64,000 nucleotides of DNA from Zygnema cylindricum (lineage: Eukaryota; Streptophyta; Zygnematophyceae; Zygnematales; Zygnemataceae): NCBI GenBank assembly GCA_037447655.1, contig JBBHKE010000040.1:111518-175517 (forward strand), read 5' to 3'. Positions 21,503 through 34,384 of this stretch are shown here, piece after piece. The notes under the pieces are model-generated. The model was not told the origin of the DNA and did not search any database. It saw nothing but the letters and a program-made list of their open reading frames with translations. Each line of letters opens with the position of its first letter. The first letter of the stretch is position 1. The position numbers and the translations under genes are program-made.

Positions 21503-23572
21503 GAAAACATTTTAGCTCTGCATGGCTGAATTACTACTGTTACGAGGCCAGTTTCTCAACATCTTGGCTGGATCAAGAAAAAGAGTTGGGAAACTTGACA
21601 ACCTTATGCCAGAGACCATGAAGGCTTTTAACGTCCATGGGATTAACCCTTTTTGAAACCCCATGGAGCGAGTTCATGTTGAGTTGAGAGCGCTATGGAA
21701 GATATGTGAAGAAGTGAAGAACATAAGGTAAACAGCCCCTTTAATTGATTATTCTTAGGTTCAGTTGTCAGCCAGTCAGATGATCCTTTCAGTTCTATGC
21801 TCTATAGGTAACCACAGAGAGAAAGAGCCATTTGTTAGCCTGTGTCTGTACAACTCCGTACGGTTCTGGAGGATGGTTCCTATTACGGTAGGCTTGCTAA
21901 CATAAATGCTTTACAAAACGATGTACAACTGAAATATATGTTTTTTGTTGTATTCCTCTTGTTTGTTCTGGTCTGTATGATGCTCTAATGCACTGGGTTA
22001 ATAGCACTCTCCATTGGTGTCTTGCCATCAAGTTCAGCTTTGTGCTGAAGTAGACGACCGTACTGCATATGATTTCTCACTAGCTTGGAATATAACGAGT
22101 CCATTGCGCTTCAAGCCTATAAATGGAACCAGGGGGACCCAGGGGTGATAATAGGAGAACGTGCATGCTCCCAGTCGTCATTACAGGAAGGGATTACCTG
22201 ATGGCGTTGCATTCTCAGAAATATGATGGGCGTCACAGCGGAGAATGTTGCACAGAAGGGGAGAGCCTCCTGCCGAAGTTGGCTCACCTCTGTCCCATAA
22301 TGGGATATGATGCACATGGTTCTGTATCGCTTTTCTTGATTTAGTTTTTTAGAAAACTAATATTTTCATACTGCATCATTCATCATCTGACAATAACCAA
22401 TGTATTTAAAGCTTTACTATCCGTCATCGTCACCAAAATCAAGAGCATCTTCATCATCAAATTTTATTACTCATCAGGAAGTTAACTCGGTCTTATTATA
22501 GACAAGAACAAAGTATGAAAGAGGCATGGCGCTGAAAGCTCAAAAATACCTACTCAGTCATAGTGCAACGGGCTACAAAACAGAGGAATCAACCAGCACC
22601 TCTATTAGGCAATTGAAGAGGCTCGAATTATTGACCCGTCTATTGTAGTAGAATGAGCATTTGAAGGAACATCCACACTAGGCCAAATAACATCGTTACA
22701 GCAGCGACAGGTGTTGTCCTCGAGGCTTGCAGTTAACCGGACGCAGGTAGAAGCAAACCAAAAGGAAAAACAGTGCAAACAAAATTAACACACATACAAG
22801 GGCAAGCCAACAAAAGTCATTGAAAGGAACGACAAGCACAAAAACAACAATAAAACGACCCCTTTCCTTTTGTGGCCGTGAAGAATTAATTCTCAAGAAG
22901 TATATTATAATATTTCAGCCCAAGTAATGGTCAAACGCTCAAGGCCATCAAGTTCAATAAGGATGCAATTGCTGCAGGTACCTAGAGAGGAGGAGGGGGG
23001 AAAGGGAGAAAATGAAATACAGCCAGAAGGACAGAGGAAGGGGCAACGGACAGTACACACGAGTAGGAGAGAGGACGAAGTGAGCAAGTAGGACAGGGCA
23101 GGGAGAAGGAAAAAGATTAATTGACAGCCAGCAGATTATAATTTATCAAATTTTAAAAAGTCGCAAAATTTACAGCACTGGATTTTGCAAATGCAAAAAT
23201 TTGCAAATACCGATTCTACAAACTGCAAAAGTTTGTATCTTATGAAATACGTGTGCATTGACTTCGTCTCTTTCTGCATCCATTTTTTTTTTGTCATTTT
23301 CCTGCTTTGCTGATGAAGCACAGGTTTGCAAAAAGAAGTGAAGCAAAAAAAAACTTCAAAGTAAAATCACGAAAATTGCCTCACCTTTATTGTTAAATAA
23401 ATTGCATAAAAAGTCAACTTTTACAGTATAGGATTTTATCTAGAATCTACCCTCTATAGAAATTAAGGCTTCCTGCAAAAAAGAAAGGGGAGGTAAACAA
23501 ATAAAGTGTTGAGAGGTATGTAAATTGGGAATTGCCCACTCTAATTTTCTGCAGAAATCTCCGAATGACGTA
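21503..23572. other. 3' flank, no further gene recognised
   Basis: The first part is probably the 3' UTR of the dual-domain gene. A 73-codon frame at 22123-22344 has no domain and no splice support. I see no shared repeat or RNA gene. Confidence 0.4.
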
Positions 23573-23669
23573 TCATGGAGAGTCCCTCTTCTCTTCTCTC
23601 TCCCCACTCCTGGTCTCTATCGTATTTGTTTTTCGTCGCTGTTAGTGTTGAAGTCTTTCACGTCAATAT

Positions 23670-23717
23670 AAATAATAATAAAAAAAAAAAAAATAATAAT
23701 AATAATAATAATAAAAA
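23670..23717. repeat. AAT microsatellite
   Basis: AAT and A-rich simple repeats, interrupted once. Confidence 0.8.
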
Positions 23718-25739
23718 ATGCTCGGAAAATCCTAAAGACATAGTAACAGACAAACTTTGTTTCAAAAAGATTTCAAAATTTGATGTATTTATCCAATCCA
23801 GTCGATCGCCGAATATCTTTGGCATTAAAAGAATCACTGATACACAAATTATTAACTCGCAAATTTTGAGATTATGAACATATCTCATTCCACTTTCCTT
23901 TTTTCCTTTTTTTTTTCCTTCAACGTACTCAAATGGTTTACCTTTCTCGTTTTTCCAATAAAGCTTTTGGTAGCTCCTTTTAATATGACTTTTATTTTTA
24001 TTATCCTTTATGTTATTTCTTATATCAGTTTTGGCCACTTTTTGTACCCTGCAGACAAATCGGGTTCCTCGGATCTCAATCGGGATATGGATCCAATCTG
24101 GATAAAGCGAAAAGATGGAGAGGAGGAGAGGCAGGTCTGGCATTTTTCTACGCCCCACCCACTACTCAAAACCTGCCCCCCTCAAAGATTCTCCTCCCTC
24201 CAAAACTTAGAACCCCCCCTTCAACCGCCCCCCCCCTTCACTTTAAGCCTGCCCGTAGCTAACACCGCCCCTTTAAATCTCCCTCCCACCCTTAAACCTT
24301 ACCCCTCCTAAAGCTGGGCCTGTCTGTTTTCCTCCCCCCCTCCCTCCTTCCAAGCCTTCCGCTCCCCCTTGGCTCCCTACGGCACACTGGGCTTGCTTCC
24401 TTCTTCTCTTCCAAGAGAAGGGGGGGAGGGAAGATTCTGAGAAAAGTCGCTTTTTGGACGACGGGACTCATTGCAAACACTCCCCCTCTTCTTCCCTCTT
24501 TCTCCCTCTCATCCTCCTTGCCTGCTCCCTCCCCTTTCTTCCTTCCCCCCTTTCTTCCCTCCCCCCCTCTGGCCTCCCTCCAAAGGCAAATTCAGCTTTC
24601 CCGAATGTTCCCTGAAAACCTCCCCATCTCATAACCCCCCTAAAACTTCTCCTTCCTCTTCTCTCCTCTCTTCATTTTCGCCTCCCTCTCCCCTTCTCCC
24701 CATTACCCTCTCTCCCGTGCACTCCCCCCTCCCCTCCTCCCATTCACTTTCTCCTCTCCTCTTCCCCGCCCCAATAATTTTGGTTATTTTACGTTATTAT
24801 GCTTTATATTACGCAATGTTCCCGCTATTTTCGGCGGCTAACAGCCATTTTACATGCGAACCGCACTTAACTTTGTAAAAATCAGATGTCACGTGGACAC
24901 TGTACGAAAACAGACTTGTGGTACATAACGCTAATTTCGACGAACATGATTTAATGTGGTTAACACTAAATGAAAACTTTACATATTTCGGTTTTGGATG
25001 AGAATTATTTGCGTCCTCTTCTGAGTCAACCTCCTGCGGTGAAGTGTTTGAGGGGTAGGTGATTCTGTTCATCAAAGGTAAAGGCCTCACCTCTTTGCTT
25101 ACTCCCAAAAAAATAAAAGAAAACAAAAAAAGAACAAAGAGAGAGAAAACAAAAGAAAAAAATAAAGTAACATACAAAAAAAAGACAAAAAACGAGAATA
25201 ATAAAGAAAATAAAATAAAATACTACAACTTAACAAATACAATATAACATCTTACCATGTGAAGGGTCATTAGAGCGTCAATTCTATTTTAACGTTATGA
25301 ACACTTATTTGATTTTGGGCCAAAAAGAACTGCGACAATTTAGTGTTATTAACATTGATAGCGATGAGCACTTTGACGCTCCCCTCTCCCTCTTCCTCTT
25401 CCTGGAATGAAACACGACAATAGTGACATGAAAGCTTTTTCTTTACTATGCCTGAGTAGAGTGCAAATAAAGTGAGGAAACACAAAAGATAAAAGGAAAC
25501 GAATGTTGAAAGATATAGACGCTGTCACAAAGTCACAATGTCACAAAAACCTATGACATGTACGGTATCACATAAAATAGACGTCTACAACGTCACAGTA
25601 GACGTCTACCGTATTGAATCGTCACGATTTCGATTTCAGACATTGGAACGCCCTGAAAAAAAGTACTAAAAATCCTCACAGAAAACAAAGCTATATCGTT
25701 AAGTTAAGTTTATATGGGCACACAGATATCGTTAAGTAC
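23718..25739. other. Intergenic, strongly CT-rich at 24150-24780
   Basis: The CT-rich stretch resembles the spacer tracts near 2900, 7140 and 17650, all of which lie next to pseudokinase-family sequences. The rest is AT-rich. No exon or RNA gene recognised. Confidence 0.45.
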
Positions 25740-26360
25740 TTAGGGTACTTTCGCATGTGCTAAAGTTACAGTTATTTTCTGTCGTTTTCCTCTGTAACTT
25801 AGAAAAAAACGAGAAAATCTGCAGCCGTACCAAAAAAACGAAATTAATACCGTACAAATTGCAACTTTAAATGTACTGTAGTTTGTCGTTTAGGTCGATG
25901 CAGTTTGTCGTCTAGCGAGTTTCGACCCATTTTCACGTCCTTCCAGCTCATCTTCAAACTTGAAATCAAATCACCTCGCGAGGTGATTTTAATTAAAGTT
26001 CCAGGATGCGAGCGAATAGGCAGACGTTGTAACACGTGCCGGAAGTTTTTTACTATTCCCGAGCGCGGAGTACCAAAAAAAAAACCAAATGCACGTTTAC
26101 GGCATGTACGAACCGTATTCCGTGCGCTGTTTTCCGTACAGGGGCCGTGGAGGGGTCACGACCAACGGACGCCATTTCGCAAAAGCGTGAAGGCGCCTCC
26201 TTCCTTCCCCTCATATCCTTCCTCAACGTTCTCTGTCGTAACACTCCTTTCTCAAACACACGTGCCTTCACATATACGGCGTAGGAAAAACATTGGGCAC
26301 CTTTCGACAAGCGGGAAGACGAAAAACAAACCGCATTTCTGTGCAACTGCCTGCCTGTCT

Positions 26361-26515
26361 GCATTTATATTTATATGGTAGGCACACAGGCAGGCTGTTG
26401 GCAGACAGGTAATTTATATGGTAGGCACACAGGCAGGCTGTTGGCAGACAGGTAATTTATATGGTAGGCACACAGGCAGGCTGTTGGCAGACAGGTAATT
26501 AACAGGCAGGCAGTT
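26361..26515. repeat. 43-bp minisatellite
   Basis: About three units of ATTTATATGGTAGGCACACA plus GGCAGGCTGTTGGCAGACAG plus GTA, with another unit at about 26728-26770 beyond an AT tract. It lies inside element C6. Confidence 0.88.
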
Positions 26516-26525
26516 GGCATATATA

Positions 26526-26692
<167 letters not shown>

Positions 26693-26790
26693 CATATTAT
26701 ATGTCTGCCAACTGCCTGCTGTCTGCATTTATATGGTAGGCACACAGGCAGGCTGTTGGCAGGCAGGTAATTAATTGGCAGGCAGTTTGC

Positions 26791-27032
<242 letters not shown>

Positions 27033-27433
27033 TAAGTCTGCCAACTGCCTGCCAAGCTTTGTATCCGTTTTTGCAAGAATGGCGAAGAAAGGTGGTGGAA
27101 AGTACAAAGACATGACACTGCAGAGAAGAGAGGGGCGTTTTGTGGAATAGCTGAGCAAGTACGGCAGAGTGCTGAAAATCTCCACGTCGACAATGTCCCA
27201 AAGATTGTACAGCGTGCGGTTTGACGTCTCAATTTGCAGGTGACTTGAAGTTTCGCATAATTTTGTGTATCACATCACCTGTCACTGTTTCGTACACGTC
27301 TACGTGAGTCACCTGTGTAAAGTAACAAGTTTTTTTGCGTTTACATCCGAATGCTCTGAAAACTGTACGGAGAATCTTCGCTAAAAAACAAAGTAACAAG
27401 ACTAAGTTTCGGTTACATGCGAAAGTACCCTTA

Positions 27434-28218
27434 GGCTGCGGCCCCATGTAGTTGTAACTTAGCGAACTTACTTTGTATTTTAGCGCGGATCCGGCGGACC
27501 CGGATTTCAAGTGTCTCTATGTGTTCATTCGAAATTGTTACTTAAGTTTGTGACAATTGTATACGTCGACAACGCCCGTGACGGCTATCACCGTGTACAA
27601 TTTGTGATGACGCACCATATTTTCTTCAAACTTTTTGAAGCGTCGCAAGACACATCGTAATTTTTGAAACGATTTGCGGATTTGGTATGTCGCATGTCTT
27701 TGCGTGACATCGTTGACGTACAGCCTTGCACCCGTGGCTGTGCAAAATGCCTTTGCGTAAACCTCTCCCGTCCGGCCGCCATTACTTCGCAGATTTTTCA
27801 TGTTCGCAGACTTTTCAACTTTGCGTGAAATGACACTGCAACGTCGAGACCCCTGCAAAAAAAAAACCGTACAACATGCAAGCCGACAAAAACAAACAAA
27901 CCCTGTACTTTTTTTCGTCGTCAAAACTTTTGACAACATTTCACACGTGGGAATATATTTTCAGATTGGTGTAGACGGATTTGCTTAGCTTAAAACACAG
28001 TGCCGATGTGTTTTATGATAAGCTTGAAAATGACGTGACAGTGGGTCGAAAAAACGCAAGACGACAAAATTTTGTACATCCTAAGTTCAAGAATGACGCA
28101 AATTGTACTTTACAAATTTGCGATTTCTTCGTACGGTCGCAACTTAGGCAGTACGGCACTAAGTTATAAAGGAAAACGACAGAAAAAAACCCGAACTTAG
28201 CCACATGGGGCCGCAGCC
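27434..28218. mobile_element. PIF/Harbinger-like element C1
   Basis: 785 bp with inverted ends GGCTGCGGCCCCATGT / ACATGGGGCCGCAGCC, flanked by TTA and TAA. A palindrome AAACACA(G)TGCCGATGTGTTT lies about 205-225 bp from the right end. It abuts element C6 with only TTA between them. Homologous in inverted orientation to 28768-29541. Confidence 0.8.
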
Positions 28219-28248
28219 TAAATCTAATACTTTCTCCTTGCTCCTCTA

Positions 28249-28757
28249 CACCGCGCATCGTTATTAGTGTCAAAGTTTAAATAGTGTGAAAGTAAATATA
28301 CCATCATTGACGCTAATTAAGATTTTTATTATTATTTTTTTAAAAGGTGTATTCTATTTTCGGCGTTTATGCTAATTTGGGAACAACAAAAATGGAATAT
28401 TCGTCGTACGATTATATACATTAATATATGTAACCGTACAAAATATTAGAAATCGTACGCCGTCCTGAAATTTAAATATTCGTACATGTAAGACTAATTT
28501 ACGTGTCAGAACAATCCCGTTTTTTTAGCGCATGATCTTATGCGTGCGCGACTGATTTAACTCATTTTTTGTCGACCGTACACCACACTATTTAGATATT
28601 ATTGTAATTCGTCCTTTACGCTATTTTGTACGGTACCTTATTTAACGTCGAGGAAATTAAAATCAAAAAATTAAAATCATGTATCCTATTTGAGGAAAAA
28701 AATCAAAATTTTAAGAACCCAAATTAGTGTCGTTGACACTAATAACCATGCGCGGTG
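28249..28757. mobile_element. MITE A2, TA target duplication
   Basis: 509 bp, ends CACCGCGCATCGTTATTAGTG and CACTAATAACCATGCGCGGTG, flanked by TA at 28247-28248 and 28758-28759. Long internal match to A1 (9270-9819). Confidence 0.85.
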
Positions 28758-28767
28758 TACTATGTAA

Positions 28768-29541
28768 GGGTATGGCCCCATGTGGTTAAGTTCGGGTTTT
28801 TTTGTCGTTTCCCTTTCAAACTTAGCGTCGTACTGCCTAAGTTGCAACCGTGTGAAGTAATCACAAATTTGTAGAGTACAATTTGCGTCATTCTCGATCT
28901 TAGGATGTACAAAAATTTGTCGTCTTGCGTTTTTTCAACCCACTGTCACGTCATCTTCAAACTTATCATAAAACACATCGGCAATGTGTTTTAAGGTAAG
29001 TAAATCAGTTACACCAATATGAAAATACGTTCCCGCGTGTGAAATGTTGTCAAAAGTTTTTGACGACTGAAAAAAGTACAAGATTGTTCCTTTTTGTCCG
29101 CATACACCTTGTACGGTTTTTTTTTTGCAAGGGTCTCGAAGCTGCAGTGTCATTTCACGCAAAGTTGAAAAATTTGCGAAGGTGAAAAATGTGCAAAGTC
29201 ATGGCGACCCTCCAGGAGAGGTTTACACAAAGGCATGTCGTCCAGCCACGGTTGCAAGACTGCACGTCTACGATGTCACTCAATGACATGGGACATACCG
29301 AATCGTTTCAGAAATTACGATGTGTCTTGCGACGCTTCAAAAAGTTTCAAAAAATACGGTGCGGCAAAGACAAATTGTACACGGTGACAGCCGTCACGGG
29401 TGTTGTCGACGTATACAATTGTCACAAACTTAAGTAACAATCTCGAGTAAACACATAGGGACACCTGAAATCCGGGTCCGCCGGATCCGCGCTAAAAAAA
29501 AAAATAAGTTCGCTAAGTTACAACTACATGGGGCCGTACCC
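28768..29541. mobile_element. PIF/Harbinger-like element C2
   Basis: 774 bp with ends GGGTATGGCCCCATGT / ACATGGGGCCGTACCC and a TAA duplication (28765-28767, 29542-29544). The palindrome is at 28970-28993, 202-225 bp from the left end. Inverted relative to C1. Confidence 0.85.
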
Positions 29542-29822
29542 TAAGTGGTAAATACAAATTGCTTCTTTGGAAAAACCAATGGTAGCATGTGAAACTCCCC
29601 GCGGGAACCGCAAGAATTGGTTTTGTCGCACTTCGATGCCTTTTCTCACGAGACGATTCCTTTTTATTGTCGGTAACATTATTGAATTGTACTAGACTGC
29701 AGTTTCACGTTACTTTGTCACACTTTTACTGAATGTACCTCCTAGTATCGTTGGATTACAGTACTGTATTGTAGTTTTCTTTTCTCTTTGTCTTCTTGTG
29801 AAAATATGATTATTTTTAATAA

Positions 29823-30550
29823 ATTAATCATGACAGTGACTGTTTTGGTCGCGCACAGTCACTTACGTCAGTTTGTCAAAAATTGTACATTTGAAATACA
29901 TATTGGTACAATTAAGTACCGTTGAGTACAAATTTGACGGTCAATCGGTTTGACAACTTTGACTTTCAAGATATTGTTTCAACCGCTTAAATTTTTGCCG
30001 CGCTTGCGGACGTCGACCGTAACAATAAAATCAGCAATTCACACGGCCGGCGAACGTTTACGGTAACAAAACTGCGGCAACCACATGTAAATAAAATGGT
30101 TGCAGACAGTCACTTTTTGTCGTTACGTGAGCTCCACGGTGAGAGCACTTAGCCGCAAAATTGAAATTGAATCGTATAAGTGTTACATTGAACATAGACG
30201 CAAAGTGAACGAAACCTCTTTAAACTAAACTGAACCACAGTACTGTAAGTTTTGCACATAAATATATAAACGCACAAAACGAAATTTTGTTGTCAATGTA
30301 AGAATGTTGAATCGTAGATAGTGTGGCTCGATTTCGTCGCGCGTGACGACGCGCATTATTTTCATTTAATTTCAATTGATATTTTTACACCTGTTCGTTT
30401 TATTATAGTGCACAAAGTTTATTTCGTTTCGTGCGTTTTAATATTTTCGTACAGAACTTACAGTAGTTCAGTTTAGTTTAAAGAGGTTCCGTTTCACGTT
30501 GGGTCTAAGTTCAACGTAACGCTTAGACGATTCAATTTCAATTTTGCGGC
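29823..30550. repeat. Repeat family B, copy 2 (fold-back)
   Basis: Begins ATCATGACAGTGACTGTTTT. The segment around 30170-30300 is repeated inverted at about 30420-30540 (for example TTTAGTTTAAAGAGGTTCCG against its complement), so this copy folds back on itself. It is cut by element D1 at GCGGCTAA. No ORF. Confidence 0.65.
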
Positions 30551-30553
30551 TAA

Positions 30554-31272
30554 GGGTGGAATTCCATTACGCCGTCCCAGTCTCGCACATTTACTGGAAG
30601 ACTATTCCATTTTGTCGGGCCAGTAACAAACCTTCCTCAATTATGATTAGCGCCACTTAGGTTAGAGTCCAGATTTGAAAATCTTAAATAAAATCTTCAA
30701 ACGGAAAGTCAGAACGAAATATTTGTACGGCCGGAGGTAGTTAATGATTCGTACATAAAGTTTGCGGCCAGATTTTTGATTTGGAAAACGGAAATCAAAA
30801 TTTCGAAACGGAATGGCAAAAAGACGCGGCAAACTTTGAATGTCAGTGGATGTCAAACGGAGCGTGCGAAAAAAAATTCGGCTCACTTGCATCCAGCGTG
30901 GCAGGAGGCACATGGACCGTACGACGTAGACACATGGCTTATACGGCGTGTAGACCTGTGATCGCTTGTTCAAAGCATATTTTTTTTTCTTTTTCACGTG
31001 TACCAATGGTACACGTCTAGTATCGTACAACTCTCCTCACCAGGAGACTATCGTGACACTGGATGATGTGCGCGATTGCTTCGCGGATCTGAAAAAGTGA
31101 AATATCCAACGGCCAGGAATTATGCCTACATCATTGGAGCTTCCCGACAGCTTTCCAGTAGCGATTTTTCGTCTGACAATTTTTTTTTTAAGGTACGGCG
31201 TGGTATGAATATGTACGAACTTGTACGGCGTCCAGTAACGAACCACACTTTTCTTCTAATGGAATTCCACCC
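30554..31272. mobile_element. PIF/Harbinger-like element D1
   Basis: 719 bp, ends GGGTGGAATTCCATTA / TAATGGAATTCCACCC. Left flank TAA, right flank TGA. Two palindromes (around 30996-31017 and 31030-31050) sit 220-275 bp from the right end. Homologous to D2 (34385-35143) and D3 (33251-33695, inverted). Confidence 0.8.
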
Positions 31273-31273
31273 T

Positions 31274-31950
31274 GAGTCGAAGTTCCATCACGTAGAGTTT
31301 GTAAGCCATGTGTTCTAAATTGACTGGCGCCACGCAAGCTACGATCCGATATTGAATATCTTTCAGATTATTAGCACCGACAATCTTAACTTCAAATCTT
31401 GACTTGCGTACCATGTACCTGCGTATGAAGTAACCATACGACAAATTTTTATACATTTTGCTGACGCCAGTCTGTACGCCAGCTCATTTTTTAGGGTTTC
31501 AATTTTCGAACATAACGAAAGTCCTTTGAAAGAAATAGTGTGACGAACAAAAGTTACCTAAAATAGCATGACGAGGGAATGTTACGAAATGTCGTTTTTA
31601 TTTTCGGTTGTATTTTAAAAACCGCTAGTCATGTGCAAATCTTAATATTTTTCGTTGGTTTTCCATCGTGACACGTAGCTTAATTGTCCACCGTGTCACA
31701 ATTTTTTTTTCTGTATATGCCAACCCACCTCCTCGAGGTGGGTTGAGTGTAACAAAGAAAATTGAAGTGAACTCCTCGCAGATGAACATTCGACGGCCAG
31801 TACTACCTCCAAGACCTTCGGAGAGTATCGGCAAGATTCTCTGTAATGTTGTTTTTTGTATAAAAACAAAATAGACGGTACGATTTGGTACGGAGAGTCG
31901 CGGATTTCTGTAAAAAACGCCACTATTCGCTTGATGGAACTTCACCCTTA
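31274..31950. mobile_element. PIF/Harbinger-like element E3
   Basis: About 677 bp. The left end is degraded (GAGTCGAAGTTCCATCA); the right end TGATGGAACTTCACCC is followed by TTA. Palindrome CCAACCCACCT / AGGTGGGTTG at 31718-31746. Homologous to 33698-34378, 41857-42475 and 52654-53327. Confidence 0.72.
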
Positions 31951-32206
31951 GTCTCCTTTGGCTTTTGTAGTCTTCAAATATTCTATTCCTTTTTTTTACC
32001 CCCTTTATACCTCGATGGTTTTTCCATTGCACTTAATGTAATAAAGATTTACTCTATGAGAGTGAAGTTTTTAGTCGTAGGTCTAATACGGCTACGAGGA
32101 CAATACCCATGAGACGCTGCACAAAAGGTTCACCTAAGGAAACCCTGATCCCAAAAAAAATCCTCCCTTACGATTCACTTAAAAGGACCTCTTTTGATGA
32201 TGAAAC

Positions 32207-32211
32207 AAAAA
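32207..32211 (-). terminator. Pol III terminator of the tRNA gene
   Basis: Five T on the minus strand, 18 nt past the tRNA 3' end, the usual Pol III stop signal. Confidence 0.75.
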
Positions 32212-32228
32212 CAATCTCGACGATTTAT

Positions 32229-32301
32229 CGATCACGGTGGGGGTCGAACCCACAATCTTTGGTTTCGAAGACCAACGCCTTATCCATTAGGCCACACGAC
32301 C
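32229..32301 (-). tRNA. tRNA-Arg (anticodon UCG)
   Basis: 73 nt fold as a complete cloverleaf on the minus strand: acceptor GGTCGTG with CGTGATC (G-U pairs included), D arm GCCT/AGGC, anticodon arm TTGGT-CTTCGAA-ACCAA with anticodon TCG, T arm GTGGG-TTCGACC-CCCAC, discriminator G. The A box (TGGCCTAATGG) and B box (GGTTCGACCCC) are intact and a T5 terminator follows. No intron and no encoded CCA, as usual for a nuclear gene. It would decode CGA, and CGG by wobble. It sits alone among transposons but looks functional. Confidence 0.95.
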
Positions 32302-32610
32302 AGATGCAACAATGTTTTAGCTGTTTAAATTTAGTTTTTTATTTTATAAAACAATATAGCCCCATTTCACCCCCAAAAAATTCATTTCAAAGCCGAGGGC
32401 CACCCAGTCTATTGTCTAAAACGTGTCCGTACACGTCTAAAAATTGTCACGATCGACCGATTAATTTGCGTGCTCTTTAAACCCTATCTGAGAGTCATTG
32501 AAGACTATCAAATCTATTGGTACATCCACTGTACTATTTCGCACACAACCAATTTGCTGCTTTTTTGTTGGGGATAATACAATACAGTTAAAGTACAGTA
32601 AACCGTGTAC

Positions 32611-32804
32611 CGCTATTAGTGTCATTTATTTCGCCATTAAAAACATCTTTTCTCTGTACACACCTGTCCGATTCTCAATTTGAAACCGCAATCGGAAGCT
32701 GAGAGTTTTACCTGTCAGCTGCAACCGTCGGATCCACAATCCTACATGTGTGTACGGAGAAAATGTGATTTAAGAGACGAAAAAAAACATCAACACTAAT
32801 AGCG
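32611..32804. mobile_element. Short MITE G1
   Basis: About 195 bp with core inverted ends CGCTATTAGTGT / ACACTAATAGCG. The interior (GGTTGCAGCTGACAGG on the complement) resembles the element at 61461-61659. The ends recall the TATTAGTGT of family A. Exact borders are uncertain. Confidence 0.5.
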
Positions 32805-32908
32805 ATTCACGCTATAGTGCGCGACTATAGCCTCGAATCTGCAAACACGTGGAAAGGTTGTGTGCGCTCCACCCCGTATTAGAAACTTATTATGTGGTTA
32901 TTGACTTA

Positions 32909-33240
32909 GGGTGTGTCCCCATGTGCATAAGTATGGGTTTTTTCCTGTCGTTTTGCCGTAAAACTTAGCGCCGTACTGCCTAAATTGCAACCGTACGAAG
33001 GAATCACAAATTTGTAGAGTACAATTTGCGTCATCCCTGAACTTAGGATGTACGAAAAGTTGTCGTCTTGTGCTTTTCGACCCACTTCGACGACAAAAAA
33101 CGTCATCTTCAACCTTATCTTTAAAACACATGCGCGATGTGATTTAAAATTAGGTTTTTTCGATTGACAAATAGGAACATATTTTCGCGCGTGCCGTAAA
33201 TGTCGACAAAAATCCTACGATTTCCAAGGACAAAGAAAAG
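32909..33240. mobile_element. PIF/Harbinger-like element C8, cut by the assembly gap
   Basis: Starts GGGTGTGTCCCCATGTG after TTA (32906-32908), holds the C-family palindrome at 33122-33147, and ends at the N run. Confidence 0.7.
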
Positions 33241-33250
33241 NNNNNNNNNN
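33241..33250. other. Assembly gap (10 N)
   Basis: Ten N. The sequence changes from family C to family D across it, so real DNA, including the ends of both elements, is probably missing. Confidence 0.98.
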
Positions 33251-33695
33251 GCCGTTTGAAACTTCCAGCGCCGTTTGAAACTTACAGCCACGTACAGTCT
33301 GCCTCGCACGCTTCTGGATGCTAGTGAGCCCAATTTTTTTTCGCACGCTCCGTCTGACATGCACCGACATTCAAAGTTTGCCGCGACCTTCAAAGTTTGC
33401 CGCGTCTTTTTGCCATTCCGTTTCGAAATTTTGATTTCAGCTTTCAAAATCAAAAATCTGGCCGCAAAATTTACGTACGAATCATTAACTACCTCCGGCC
33501 GTACAGATATTTCGTTCTGACATTCCGTTTGAAGATTTTATTTAAGATTTTCAAATCTAGACTCTAACCTACGTGGCGCTAATCATAATTGAGGAAGGTT
33601 TGTTACTGGCCCGACAAAATGGAATAGTCTTCCAGTAAACGCTGCCAGTAGAATTATCCGTACATTTACTGGGACGGCCTAATGGAATTCCACCC
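33251..33695. mobile_element. Element D3 (inverted, truncated by gap)
   Basis: Inverted match to the left part of D1 and D2, ending AATGGAATTCCACCC at 33695. The other end is lost in the gap. Confidence 0.7.
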
Positions 33696-33697
33696 TC

Positions 33698-34378
33698 AGT
33701 CGATGTTCCATCACGAAGAGTCTGTAATCCACGTGTTGTACACTGAGTGGCACCACGTAGGTTTTGACCGGATATTTATAATCTTTTAGAAATCTTCACA
33801 CCGACAAATTTCACATCAAATCTTCACTTGCGTACCATGTACCTGCGTACCAAATCATGATACGACAAAACTTTTGTACTTTCTGCAAACGCCAATCTTT
33901 TACGCCAGCTCATTTTTTAGGGTTCGTGTTTTCGAACTTGACGAAAATCCTTTGCCGAAAATAGTGTGACGAAAGAAATTGCGCGACGAAGGACCGTTTC
34001 AAGATTACTTTTTTATTTTTTTCAGTTGTACTTTGAAACGTACATACCGTGTGCAAATTTCGTCAATTTTCGTTGGTTTTCCATCGTGACACGTAGCTTA
34101 TTTGTCTAGCGTGTCACGATTAATTTTTTTTCTGTATTTGCCAACCCACCTCTTACAGATGCGTTGGCAGCTACAGAGAAAAATGAAGCGAACGCCTCGC
34201 GGATGAACATCTAACGGTCAGTATTACCTCCAAGACCTTTGGAGAGTATTGGCAAGATTCTCTGTAATGTTGTTTCGCGTATAAAAACAAAATAAGCGGT
34301 ACGAATTGGTACGGATAATCACGAATTTATGTAAACTACCCCACTTTTCGACTGATGGAACTTGACCCTAAACTGTAT
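33698..34378. mobile_element. PIF/Harbinger-like element E4
   Basis: About 680 bp, same family as E3. It ends TGATGGAACTTGACCC followed by TAA. A weak palindrome (GCCAAC / GTTGGC) at 34138-34170 lies 208-240 bp from the right end. It directly follows D3, as E3 directly follows D1. Confidence 0.7.
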
Positions 34379-34384
34379 GTCTTA

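Noticed and set aside
22123-22344. 73-codon plus-strand frame
   Set aside because: Could be chance or untranslated sequence of the upstream gene; no similarity to known families.
26361-26515. Regularly spaced 43-bp repeats as a CRISPR array
   Set aside because: The units are directly adjacent with no unique spacers, and the DNA is eukaryotic.
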